Below are positions 36,572 to 43,801 of a stretch of 60,923 bases of DNA, in pieces; the stretch's first letter is position 1; the number at the start of each line of letters is the position of its first letter. A model generated the notes under the pieces. It saw only the letters and a program-made list of their open reading frames with translations, was not told where the DNA came from and did no database searches. The stretch comes from Marinobacter sp. (GTDB lineage: Bacteria > Pseudomonadota > Gammaproteobacteria > Pseudomonadales > Oleiphilaceae). The position numbers and the translations under genes are program-made. The stretch spans positions 1 to 60,923 of the forward strand of contig JAIUMV010000021.1 in assembly GCA_022565395.1 (NCBI GenBank), given 5' to 3'.

Positions 36572-39382
36572 ATGCGGTTGCGCGCTGTCGCATCTTTTTT
36601 GTCACTCACGCTGATCAGCCTTTCACTCCATGCCGGGATAACCCCAGTGAAAAGTCCCAATGATGCCAACGATTACCGGTACCTGGTGCTGGATAACCAG
36701 CTCCGCACCCTGCTGATCAGTGACCCCAGCGCTGACAAAGCCGCCGCCTCCCTCAACATCACCGTTGGTAGCGGGGATGACCCGGTGGACAGAGAGGGCC
36801 TGTCCCACTTTCTGGAGCACATGCTGTTCCTGGGTACAGAAAAGTACCCGGACCCCGGTGAGTACCAACAGTTCATCCGCAGCCACGGCGGCACCCATAA
36901 CGCCTTCACTGCGTTTCAGGACACCAACTACTTCTTCGACATACAGCCGGACTACCTTGAGCAGGCGCTTGACCGCTTTGCCCAGCAGTTCTCGGCCCCC
37001 CTTTTCACACCGGAGCTGGTGGAACGGGAGCGGCGCGCGGTTCACTCCGAGTTCACCTCGCAAATGCGTGAAGACAGCCGCCGCAACTACTCGGCGCGAC
37101 AGCGGGCCATGAACCCGGCACACCCCGCCAGCCAGTTCAGTGTTGGTAACATGCACACTCTGGAGGATACCGCCGAGCGCCCACTGCAACCGGATGTGGT
37201 TGCCCACTGGCACGCCCGCTACTCCGCCAACATCATGACCCTGGTGGTGTATGGCCCGCAAAGCCTGGACGAGCTGGAGGCCATGGTTCGGCCCAGATTC
37301 ACGGCCATTGAAAACCGCAATCTTGCGCCGCTGGCCCACGACCAGGCCCTGTTTGACACGGCACAGCTGCCGCGGTTGCTGGAAATACAAACCCTGCGGG
37401 AGGTCCACCAGCTCAATCTCAGCTTCCCCATACCCTCCCAGCGCCCTTACTACCGGGACAAGCCGCTGTACTACCTGGCCAGCATTCTGGGCAACGAAGG
37501 CCCCGGCAGCTTACTGGACGTCATGAAGCAGATGGGCTGGGTAGAAAGCCTGTCCGCAGGGCAAGGTCTGGAGGCTGGCGAGCAAACCACTTTTGAGATC
37601 AGCCTAGCGTTGACGCCTCAGGGTTTTGACAACTGGCAGGCCATCACCGCCATGATTTTCAAGCAGATTGACACCCTGCGACAGGATGGCATCACCGAAA
37701 CAAGGTTCGCGGAAAAACAGCAGCTCGCCGAGCTGGACTTCCGCTTCGCTGAGAAGCTGCCCCCAGTGCGAACCGCCACCCGCCTGTCCATGCTGCTGCA
37801 TCACGTGGACCCCGAGAATGTTCTTCGCGCCCCCTGGATGCTGGAAAACTATCGGCCGGATGCCTACCGTGCATTGCTGGCTAAACTGACACCGGACAAT
37901 GTACTGGTCACTCTCGCCGCCCCCCGGGCGCTACCAGAAAACACAGCACAGACACGCTGGTACAGCACGCCCTACCAACTCAGCAGCATCACACCTGAGC
38001 AAGTGACCAGCACCCTGCCAGCCGGGCTGGCAGGCCAGCTGGCGCTTCCGGCGCCAAACCCCTTTGTGCCGGAAAACCTGGACCTGGTGGCCGGTGCGCC
38101 CATGAACAAGCCGCTGCAACTCAATGCCCCCGGCAACCTCGCCTTGTGGTACGCCCGGGACACCCGCTTTGGTACGCCGCGGGCCAACATCTACCTGAGC
38201 CTGCGCTCGCCAGTCAGCACCGCCAGCCCGCAAGACCACGTGCTGAACCAGCTGCTGGTGGACAGCATCAATGTCAACCTGAACCCCATCGCCTATGCCG
38301 CAAGCCTGGCAGGACTGGAGTACCGGGTGTACACCCATCTGCGGGGCATCACCATCAAAGTGGGCGGCTATGATGACAAACTGCACCGCCTGCTGGGTCA
38401 GGTACTGCTGCAAGTGGCTGAGCCCCGTATTACCGAAGCGCGCTTCGAGACCGCACGGCAGCGACTGATGGACAATCTGCGCAACAACAGCCGCCAGCGC
38501 CCCTTCCAGCAAGCCAGCCAGCTGATTCAGAACCTGCTGCTGGAAAACACCTGGACAGATGAGGAGAAACTGGCAGCAGCAGAACAGCTGACGGTAGACG
38601 ACTTGCGGGCCTATGCCATCCGGTTTGCCACCAGTGCTGATCCGGTCATGCTGGTACACGGCAACCTTACCGAGGCTGCCGCTCTGAACCTGGCGAACCA
38701 GGCCCATGCTCTGGTACTGGACTCCCGCGCCCATGTGGAAGTGCCCCGCAGCCAGGTACGCCGACTGGGGCAGGCCCACACACCCCGCTTGCAGGTTGAA
38801 CACCCGGACACCGGCTTTGTGCTCTATGTTCAGGGCGCCAACCGCAGCTACCAGGAACGGGCCATTTACCGCCTGCTGTCGCAGATCGCCAGCAGCCCCT
38901 TCTATGAGTCTCTGCGTACCCAGCAACAGCTAGGTTACGTGGTGTACGCCAGCCCCTACGAAATGCTCGAAACCCCTGCGCTGGGCTTTACCGTGCAGTC
39001 GCCGGAAGCCACCGGCGAGCAGATTGATGAGGCCGTGGCTCGGTTTGCCGAAGACTACCTGCAAGCCCTCAAAGACCTCAGTGACGACGCGCTGGCAAGA
39101 GAGAAACGTGCCGTCATATCGCGGCTGATGGAGCGTGAGCGGCGGCTGGATCAGGTGTCAGAACGTTACTGGCGTGAGATTGACCGTGAAGCCTTTGGCT
39201 TCGACAGCCGGGAGCAACTGGCCGCAGCGGTGGACAAGGTCAGCCGGGAGCAACTGGTGAGCACCTGGCGCGAGGCGGTGATTGCGCGGTCTCGCAGCCT
39301 GCTGGTCACCACCGAGGCTGACAGCGGCACCGTGACACCGGCACTGATTGACACCTTCCGGGGCAAGTCAGCCCTGAACTAG
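36572..39382 (+). CDS. Periplasmic M16 family zinc peptidase (pitrilysin/insulinase-like)
   Basis: A 936-residue peptidase with a signal peptide (MRLRAVASFLSLTLISLSLHA) and the inverted zinc motif HFLEH (His79, Glu82, His83), with the third ligand Glu160 in AVHSEF at the expected spacing. It has the four-domain architecture of pitrilysin, including the inactive second half, and so should degrade peptides in the periplasm. It begins 14 bp after the small helical gene and overlaps the DUF2064 gene by 15 bp at its end (opposite strands). Substrate unknown. Confidence 0.94.
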   Translation: MRLRAVASFLSLTLISLSLHAGITPVKSPNDANDYRYLVLDNQLRTLLISDPSADKAAASLNITVGSGDDPVDREGLSHFLEHMLFLGTEKYPDPGEYQQFIRSHGGTHNAFTAFQDTNYFFDIQPDYLEQALDRFAQQFSAPLFTPELVERERRAVHSEFTSQMREDSRRNYSARQRAMNPAHPASQFSVGNMHTLEDTAERPLQPDVVAHWHARYSANIMTLVVYGPQSLDELEAMVRPRFTAIENRNLAPLAHDQALFDTAQLPRLLEIQTLREVHQLNLSFPIPSQRPYYRDKPLYYLASILGNEGPGSLLDVMKQMGWVESLSAGQGLEAGEQTTFEISLALTPQGFDNWQAITAMIFKQIDTLRQDGITETRFAEKQQLAELDFRFAEKLPPVRTATRLSMLLHHVDPENVLRAPWMLENYRPDAYRALLAKLTPDNVLVTLAAPRALPENTAQTRWYSTPYQLSSITPEQVTSTLPAGLAGQLALPAPNPFVPENLDLVAGAPMNKPLQLNAPGNLALWYARDTRFGTPRANIYLSLRSPVSTASPQDHVLNQLLVDSINVNLNPIAYAASLAGLEYRVYTHLRGITIKVGGYDDKLHRLLGQVLLQVAEPRITEARFETARQRLMDNLRNNSRQRPFQQASQLIQNLLLENTWTDEEKLAAAEQLTVDDLRAYAIRFATSADPVMLVHGNLTEAAALNLANQAHALVLDSRAHVEVPRSQVRRLGQAHTPRLQVEHPDTGFVLYVQGANRSYQERAIYRLLSQIASSPFYESLRTQQQLGYVVYASPYEMLETPALGFTVQSPEATGEQIDEAVARFAEDYLQALKDLSDDALAREKRAVISRLMERERRLDQVSERYWREIDREAFGFDSREQLAAAVDKVSREQLVSTWREAVIARSRSLLVTTEADSGTVTPALIDTFRGKSALN

Positions 39383-39994
39383 CTCCAGCTGGTAACGGCT
39401 CCAGTCCTCGGGCTCATCCACATCCCAACGGGGCGGCAGGCAGACAACTCTCAGGCCTGCCGCCTCCAGCCGCGCCAGCGTCTGCGACAACACAGCAGCC
39501 GTACCCCAGTCAATGTCCGTGAGCATGGCAGCGTCCAAACGGCACGCGCCGATCAACACATAACCACCGTCATCAGACGGCCCCAGCACCACATCCGCGA
39601 CGGCCAGCGCCGCGATAGCCTGGCGGATGTAGTCAGCATCTACCGACGGGCAGTCACTGCCCACCACCAGGGCCTTTGGGTGCTCTACCAACCCCTCTTT
39701 CAGGGCACCATACATGCGCGCCCCCAAATCATCACCCTGCTGGTAACCCACACGAACGGGGTGCTCGTCCATCAATGACAGCAACGGCCTGGCGTAAACA
39801 GGCGCCTGCTGTAGCGGTCGGTCCCAGTAAAACCAGACCGGCAAGCCAGATAGCAACAGGTTTCGCAAGACATGGCAGGTCAAGGTTACATGGGCCTCAC
39901 ACGCACCGGCATCGCCCAACGCGGGTGACAGGCGGGTTTTTACCTTGCCGGGCTCAGGCCACTTGGCAAACTGTATGACAACAGCTTCAGTCAT
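39368..39994 (-). CDS. TIGR04282/DUF2064 family glycosyltransferase-like protein
   Basis: A 208-residue protein of the DUF2064 family, related to nucleotide-diphospho-sugar transferases: FAKWPEPGKVKTRLSP near the start is the nucleotide-binding motif, VGSDCP the acidic metal motif and LGPSDDGGYVLIG a typical family block. Families TIGR04282 and TIGR04283 are named from arsenosugar clusters but also occur elsewhere. Its start overlaps the end of the next gene by 8 bp, so both are co-translated. Role here unknown. Confidence 0.85.
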   Translation of the reverse strand: MTEAVVIQFAKWPEPGKVKTRLSPALGDAGACEAHVTLTCHVLRNLLLSGLPVWFYWDRPLQQAPVYARPLLSLMDEHPVRVGYQQGDDLGARMYGALKEGLVEHPKALVVGSDCPSVDADYIRQAIAALAVADVVLGPSDDGGYVLIGACRLDAAMLTDIDWGTAAVLSQTLARLEAAGLRVVCLPPRWDVDEPEDWSRYQLELVQG

Positions 39995-40694
39995 GACGCC
40001 TCACATAGGTTCTGTAAGCCTGCGCTAATGCAGCCGGTGACTCGCCACGCCAATACCGCCAGCGTAGGCGCCACATGAGCAGAATGGTGCGCCAGGCTCC
40101 CATGCGTTCCCAGCGACGGCTATCGGTAACGACCGGCGAGCGTACACAAAAGGGACACCCCAGGGCGCGCAGGCGCTTGCAGAGTTCAACATCTTCCATC
40201 AGGGGAATATCAGCAAAACCACCAAGTTCGACAAACGTGCTCCGTCGTACAAACAGAGCCTGATCACCCGTTGCCACGGCAGTCAGGCGAGAGCGCTGAT
40301 TGATAAACCAGGCAATAACCCGAAACAAAGGCCGCTGGCCGCTAAGGCGCACATCAAAACGGCCCCAGATTGCAGCTGAGTGGATAAAGGCCTGCATAGC
40401 CGCCGAGGCGCTATCCGGTAGCTGTGTGTCCGCATGCAAAAAAAGCAGCACCTCACCGCTGGCCACCGCCGCCCCGGCATTCATCTGACGAGCCCGCCCC
40501 CTTGGCGCACTCACCACCCGGTCACACAGGGGCTGGGCCAGTTGCACTGAGCCGTCATCACTGCCCCCGTCCGTCACAATCAGCTCCCAGCCTTGCGTTC
40601 GCAGAGCTTGCAGCGGCGAAAGATAGTCCTGCAAACAGGCAGCCTCGTTAAGCACCGGCATGATAATGCTGACAGGCACCGCAGATGGTATCAA
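39987..40694 (-). CDS. TIGR04283 family glycosyltransferase (GT2)
   Basis: A GT-A glycosyltransferase of 235 residues: SIIMPVLNEA, VTDGGSDDGS (nucleotide site), FLHADTQLP (DXD-like metal motif) and a membrane-interacting C-terminal stretch (WRTILLMWRLRWRYW). The start is the TTG at 40694, chosen because GGAG lies 6 nt upstream; the upstream in-frame extension is Trp/Pro-rich and unlike the family. It is the first gene of a two-gene unit with the DUF2064 gene, 93 bp from tRNA-Arg. No arsM or arsS is in the window, so the arsenosugar label is not supported here. Confidence 0.82.
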   Translation of the reverse strand: MIPSAVPVSIIMPVLNEAACLQDYLSPLQALRTQGWELIVTDGGSDDGSVQLAQPLCDRVVSAPRGRARQMNAGAAVASGEVLLFLHADTQLPDSASAAMQAFIHSAAIWGRFDVRLSGQRPLFRVIAWFINQRSRLTAVATGDQALFVRRSTFVELGGFADIPLMEDVELCKRLRALGCPFCVRSPVVTDSRRWERMGAWRTILLMWRLRWRYWRGESPAALAQAYRTYVRRHD

Positions 40695-40787
40695 AACAAA
40701 CTCCAGCCAAAGGGGCGCCCACCAGCAAGGCGCCGGCGGCCGCAAAACTTGAGTAACAACACGGGGCTGGCTATCATACCCGCCGCT

Positions 40788-40864
40788 GTCCCCGTAGCTC
40801 AGTAGGATAGAGCGAGCGCCTCCTAAGCGCTAGGTCACAGGTTCGATTCCTGTCGGGGACACCA
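40788..40864 (+). tRNA. tRNA-Arg(CCT)
   Basis: A complete cloverleaf: acceptor GTCCCCG pairing with CGGGGAC, D arm GCTC...GAGC, anticodon stem AGCGC/GCGCT around loop CTCCTAA (anticodon CCT, reads AGG), T arm ACAGG-TTCGATT-CCTGT, discriminator A and encoded CCA (40862-40864). Accessory genes follow directly downstream, which fits its possible use as an integration site. Confidence 0.96.
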
Positions 40865-40951
40865 TACTGCTACTTGCATTGCCAGGTAGATCGAGTATGG
40901 CTGTCAGCACTTTCTGATACACTCAGGGTGAAACCTGAACGGTCGCGTATC

Positions 40952-41365
40952 ATGTCAGCTAAACCGTTTGACAATCCAGCCATCCCACCACTCCGCAGCT
41001 TGCTGGCCAACTTCCCTCGTATCCGGGTTGCCGCCCTGTTTGGCTCCTTGGCACACCAGACAGCAGGCCCCAATAGCGACATCGACCTTGCGGTTCAGGC
41101 CGATAGCCCGCTCACAATGGAAGAGCGCATCGCCATCACCGAAGCCACGGCACTGGCATTCAATCGGCCGGTAGACTTGGTGGATTTGCGTGCTGCTGGC
41201 CAGCCGTTACTGGATCAAATCATCAGCACCGGCATACAAATCATTGGCACGCGCCACCAGTGGGGCGATCTGGTTTATCGCAATATCATGGAGCAGGAAG
41301 ACTTTGTCCCCTATCAAAAACGCATACTTGAAGGGCGCCGCCGGGCATGGATGAACAACTCGTAG
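40952..41365 (+). CDS. mntA: MntA-type nucleotidyltransferase antitoxin (type VII)
   Basis: A 137-residue nucleotidyltransferase with the GSx10DxD active site (GSLAHQTAGPNSDIDL) and a third acidic residue in PVDLVDL, as in MntA antitoxins that polyadenylylate the HepT RNase and so block it. Its 3' end overlaps the start of a hepT reading frame, the usual mntA-hepT coupling, but that frame stops after 15 codons. The ATG at 40952 is chosen from the family's length; a weak ribosome site precedes it. It begins the accessory stretch beside tRNA-Arg. Confidence 0.82.
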   Translation: MSAKPFDNPAIPPLRSLLANFPRIRVAALFGSLAHQTAGPNSDIDLAVQADSPLTMEERIAITEATALAFNRPVDLVDLRAAGQPLLDQIISTGIQIIGTRHQWGDLVYRNIMEQEDFVPYQKRILEGRRRAWMNNS

Positions 41366-41394
41366 CTCAGAAACTGGAGTCCCTCAGGCGCTGA
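41347..41394 (+). pseudogene. hepT: 5' remnant of a hepT toxin gene
   Basis: From the ATG at 41347, inside the end of mntA, the frame reads MDEQLVAQKLESLRR and then stops (TGA, 41392-41394). This opening matches the start of HepT proteins (M-x-x-x-LVAxKLESLRR). The rest, about 120 codons including the RX4-6H RNase site, is missing; the next gene starts 26 bp later. It looks like a deletion whose left end falls at about 41391. Confidence 0.72.
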
Positions 41395-41420
41395 GTGGGC
41401 CGTCAATCAAGGACGATGAA

Positions 41421-42470
41421 ATGAGCGACCAAAACAAATGCACTGCGCGCTGGGCCGTGGTAGGCCTTATGGTACTCCTGGTGGGCTGTGCTCAGAGCGA
41501 ACCGGACTCAACAGTCTATTCTGAGGCACACCCGCCCATAAGCTGGGCTGATTATGTTGCTAATGAAACTGAGCTGCGAGCCGCTGCCTTTGAACGTTCC
41601 CGCAATATCAACAGCTACACCCGCGCCGCGCCGCCGGATATCCGTGGCTGGTCGCCAGTCGACTTGGTGGCATCTGAGGCACTGATAACAGCTGCAATTG
41701 ATCTTTGCACGCTTTCAGAGACAGAAACCGAAAACCTTCTGAACCCAATCCAATACCCGGAAGACGCTTTCGCCTATGAACTGGCGATGGCCGAGCGCGG
41801 TATTCTCCAGGCACAGGTTAGATTGTGGCGGCACTGTCGGGCCAGTATCGCTGATCCACACTACCCCGTAACACCGGAAACCCTGCTGAGATTGCTGCAG
41901 CAAGCCGCTTTAACCGAACGGGGCTACGCCATGGGTGCCCTGGCACACTGTATGTTCGACATCGCCGACGCCGCCCGCATGCCGCATAGCAGCTTTGAGT
42001 TGGACAAACAGCTGTTTTGGGAAGCACGAGCTATGGCGCAATTGGATTTAGGCACCCTTGCGGCCGTAGAACTCCGGCGCAGCTCAGCCCCTTTGTACGA
42101 AGAGGACACCCAAGAGCGATATCTGTGGCGCACCCTGCATTACCTGGCGCAGGTGTTCAGTGGCAGCGAAGGTTTTGCTCGCCCCATGTCCCAAGCTGAA
42201 CGGGACGCACACCTGGATTTCTTCGTACATTTCAACCACCGCAGCGATGAGATCGACCAGACCCAGGTTGAGGCGACACAACAACGGGTTAAAGAATGGT
42301 TACGCCAACACCCGCAAGCATTTGCCCTGTTTGATCTGCCCGATCGTTGCCGCCAAGCCAAAGGCGACTGGGGCAATTACGACGGCGTGAATCAAGCCCT
42401 GGCCCGGTACGGGCTGCGCATCAAACCGCCGGGCATGCTACTGGAAGGCCCGCAAGCGGTTGCGCCTTAG
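41421..42470 (+). CDS. Hypothetical lipoprotein, 349 residues
   Basis: Not recognised. An N-terminal signal with lipobox LVGC (Cys23) predicts an outer- or inner-membrane lipoprotein. The remainder is mostly helical with several Cys residues (LCTLS, WRHCRAS, AHCMFD, PDRCRQ), and aromatic-rich stretches (TEVW-like WEARAMAQLDLG). AAGGA lies 8 nt before the ATG. It has no obvious tie to the antitoxin gene upstream, and begins right after the hepT scar, which suggests that the deletion joined it to mntA. Confidence 0.65.
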   Translation: MSDQNKCTARWAVVGLMVLLVGCAQSEPDSTVYSEAHPPISWADYVANETELRAAAFERSRNINSYTRAAPPDIRGWSPVDLVASEALITAAIDLCTLSETETENLLNPIQYPEDAFAYELAMAERGILQAQVRLWRHCRASIADPHYPVTPETLLRLLQQAALTERGYAMGALAHCMFDIADAARMPHSSFELDKQLFWEARAMAQLDLGTLAAVELRRSSAPLYEEDTQERYLWRTLHYLAQVFSGSEGFARPMSQAERDAHLDFFVHFNHRSDEIDQTQVEATQQRVKEWLRQHPQAFALFDLPDRCRQAKGDWGNYDGVNQALARYGLRIKPPGMLLEGPQAVAP

Positions 42471-42830
42471 ATTCGAGCTCGGCATATATAAAGTTGCCTT
42501 CGATAGCTGAGATTTCTGCATAGCGGAGGGCGGTTGCACGACCTATTCGGCCAGTGAGGGCTGGAGCCGACCAACGCCTGCAACTAAGATCAGCCAACTG
42601 CGAAGTGATACGGGATGAGTTCCACAATAACGTTACCGGGTTTCGCCTGGCAAGAACGACCATGATTCAACGCCCCACTCCGTGAGGCGTTTACAAATGT
42701 CTTTGCCAACCTCCAAAATAGGGTGAATACCTGCAGAGGCAGGGCGTTATTAAAGTTATTAAAGTCATCCACGCCACTAGCGGCGTTTGTCCGAGGCTGG
42801 TGTTCTCAAAGCCCGGCCTCAGGAGCTACT
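42471..42830. other. 360-bp gap without a gene, scar-like
   Basis: No credible gene or RNA is seen. It has a 9-bp tandem repeat TTATTAAAG x2 (42747-42764), inverted repeats AACGCC/GGCGTT (42669-42674 and 42686-42691) and ACGCC/GGCGT (42771-42775 and 42782-42786), and a lower GC content than its surroundings. Short frames on the minus strand resemble nothing I know and are broken against each other, as expected of a decayed gene. Confidence 0.5.
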
Positions 42831-43156
42831 ATGAAAACAGCATTGACGGCCATACTGCTGCTGATCACCTTGACGGCCTGCAGCGAGAGCCCCAAAACGC
42901 CACCCTGGCGGAGCTGGTGGCTCATCAAACGCAATACGATAACCAATGGGTGATCACATCAGGCGTAGTCAGGGGCTTTGAGGACCCTGAACACTACTGG
43001 ATTGAGGATGACCAGTTGAATCGGGTGTCGGTTGAGCCGCAGGCGCTGATACAGGCGCGGCTGGGGGAGCAGGTTCAGGTGTTGGGGCGGTTTCTTTACA
43101 GCCCGCAGGAAGGGCGCCGTATCACGGCAGCAGAACTTGTTGCCCCGTCAAACTGA
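42831..43156 (+). pseudogene. Frameshifted small lipoprotein gene
   Basis: From the ATG at 42831 (AGGAG 6 nt upstream) a lipoprotein signal MKTALTAILLLITLTAC-S runs to Cys17 and then, in frame, to an early stop (42953). The following sequence in the -1 frame (QNATLAELVAHQTQYDNQ... to 43156) reads as a continuous 80-residue domain (GVVRGFEDPEHYW, VQVLGRFLYSPQEGRR) without its own start. The break is at a run of CCCC-AAAA near 42890. Either a one-base indel broke the gene or there is a sequencing error; no classical -1 slippery heptamer fits the frame. The C-terminal part resembles a small beta-barrel (OB-like) domain. Confidence 0.68.
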
Positions 43157-43203
43157 ACAGGTTGACGGGGCCATTGCCTCACGCGGCTATTTCAGGGGTC
43201 ACT

Positions 43204-43560
43204 TCAGGCAACGGTGGCGATTTCAGCACCCTGATTTGTGTACACGTGTTTCTTAATATCTGAAACCAGTACATCCACATCCACCAGCCACATTTCCCCG
43301 TTTTTGATTCCCAGTAAACGGTCAAACCATTGGGGTTCGCGGGTTACTGCCTGGAACGTCAGCCGGGGTACACACTGATACCTCTGGCCATTGCGCCACC
43401 AACTTACAACGGGTGCGCGATAAACCTGGCCGTTAGGTGCAACCTGGCGCTGTTCGGCATACTCCTGCTGCCAACCGATATGCAACTCATCGACACCACA
43501 GGCCTTTTCAATAACACGTTCGTCAGCCAAGCCAATCAATCGTTCGGTGTACATGCTCAT
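43204..43560 (-). CDS. Hypothetical 118-residue protein
   Basis: Not recognised. The protein is mixed alpha/beta with many Trp, Tyr and Val (YRAPVVSWWRNGQRYQC, WFDRLLGIKNGEMWLVDVDVL) and no signal peptide. GGAGG stands 8 nt before the ATG at 43560; a second ATG two codons later is possible. It runs opposite to its neighbours, with perfect palindromes about 55 bp upstream of its start, so it may be a self-regulated or phage-type small gene. Confidence 0.6.
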   Translation of the reverse strand: MSMYTERLIGLADERVIEKACGVDELHIGWQQEYAEQRQVAPNGQVYRAPVVSWWRNGQRYQCVPRLTFQAVTREPQWFDRLLGIKNGEMWLVDVDVLVSDIKKHVYTNQGAEIATVA

Positions 43561-43610
43561 CGTCGAGCCTCCTATTCATATCATGGTAGGCGGGAACCTT
43601 TTTCCAACCT

Positions 43611-43630
43611 ACTTGTGAACAAGTGTACAC
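43611..43630. promoter_or_regulatory. Overlapping palindromes upstream of the orphan gene
   Basis: ACTTGT-GA-ACAAGT (43611-43624) and the 8-bp palindrome GTGTACAC (43623-43630) overlap, about 51-70 bp before the minus-strand start at 43560. A dimeric repressor site is the likely reading; no clear -35/-10 pair is visible beside it. Confidence 0.4.
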
Positions 43631-43801
43631 ATAATCTTAAAACTGAAAAGCACCACAAAACACACTGGCCCGTTATGACAGCCCCAATAATGAACCCCCG
43701 CGTTGCGAAGGTCGTGTTTTAGGCCTGAAAAACTGTCTCTCAGGGGGCCTGTTCTGGCATAGTACGGGTTCTTCGCGTCGTTCGCCGGGTCTCAGGATTA
43801 C

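Noticed and set aside
39368-40694. Arsenosugar biosynthesis cluster
   Set aside because: Only the two family names point to arsenic; no arsenic gene is in the window.
42669-42748. attC-like integron site from ATTCAAC to GGGCGTTA
   Set aside because: ATTCAAC fits the left RYYYAAC core, but the right end GTTATTA does not fit GTTRRRY, and no integrase or second cassette is near.
42880-42900. Programmed -1 frameshift in the lipoprotein gene
   Set aside because: The CCC-AAA-A sequence does not give an X-XXY-YYZ heptamer in the reading frame, and no stimulating stem follows clearly; a mutation or read error is simpler.
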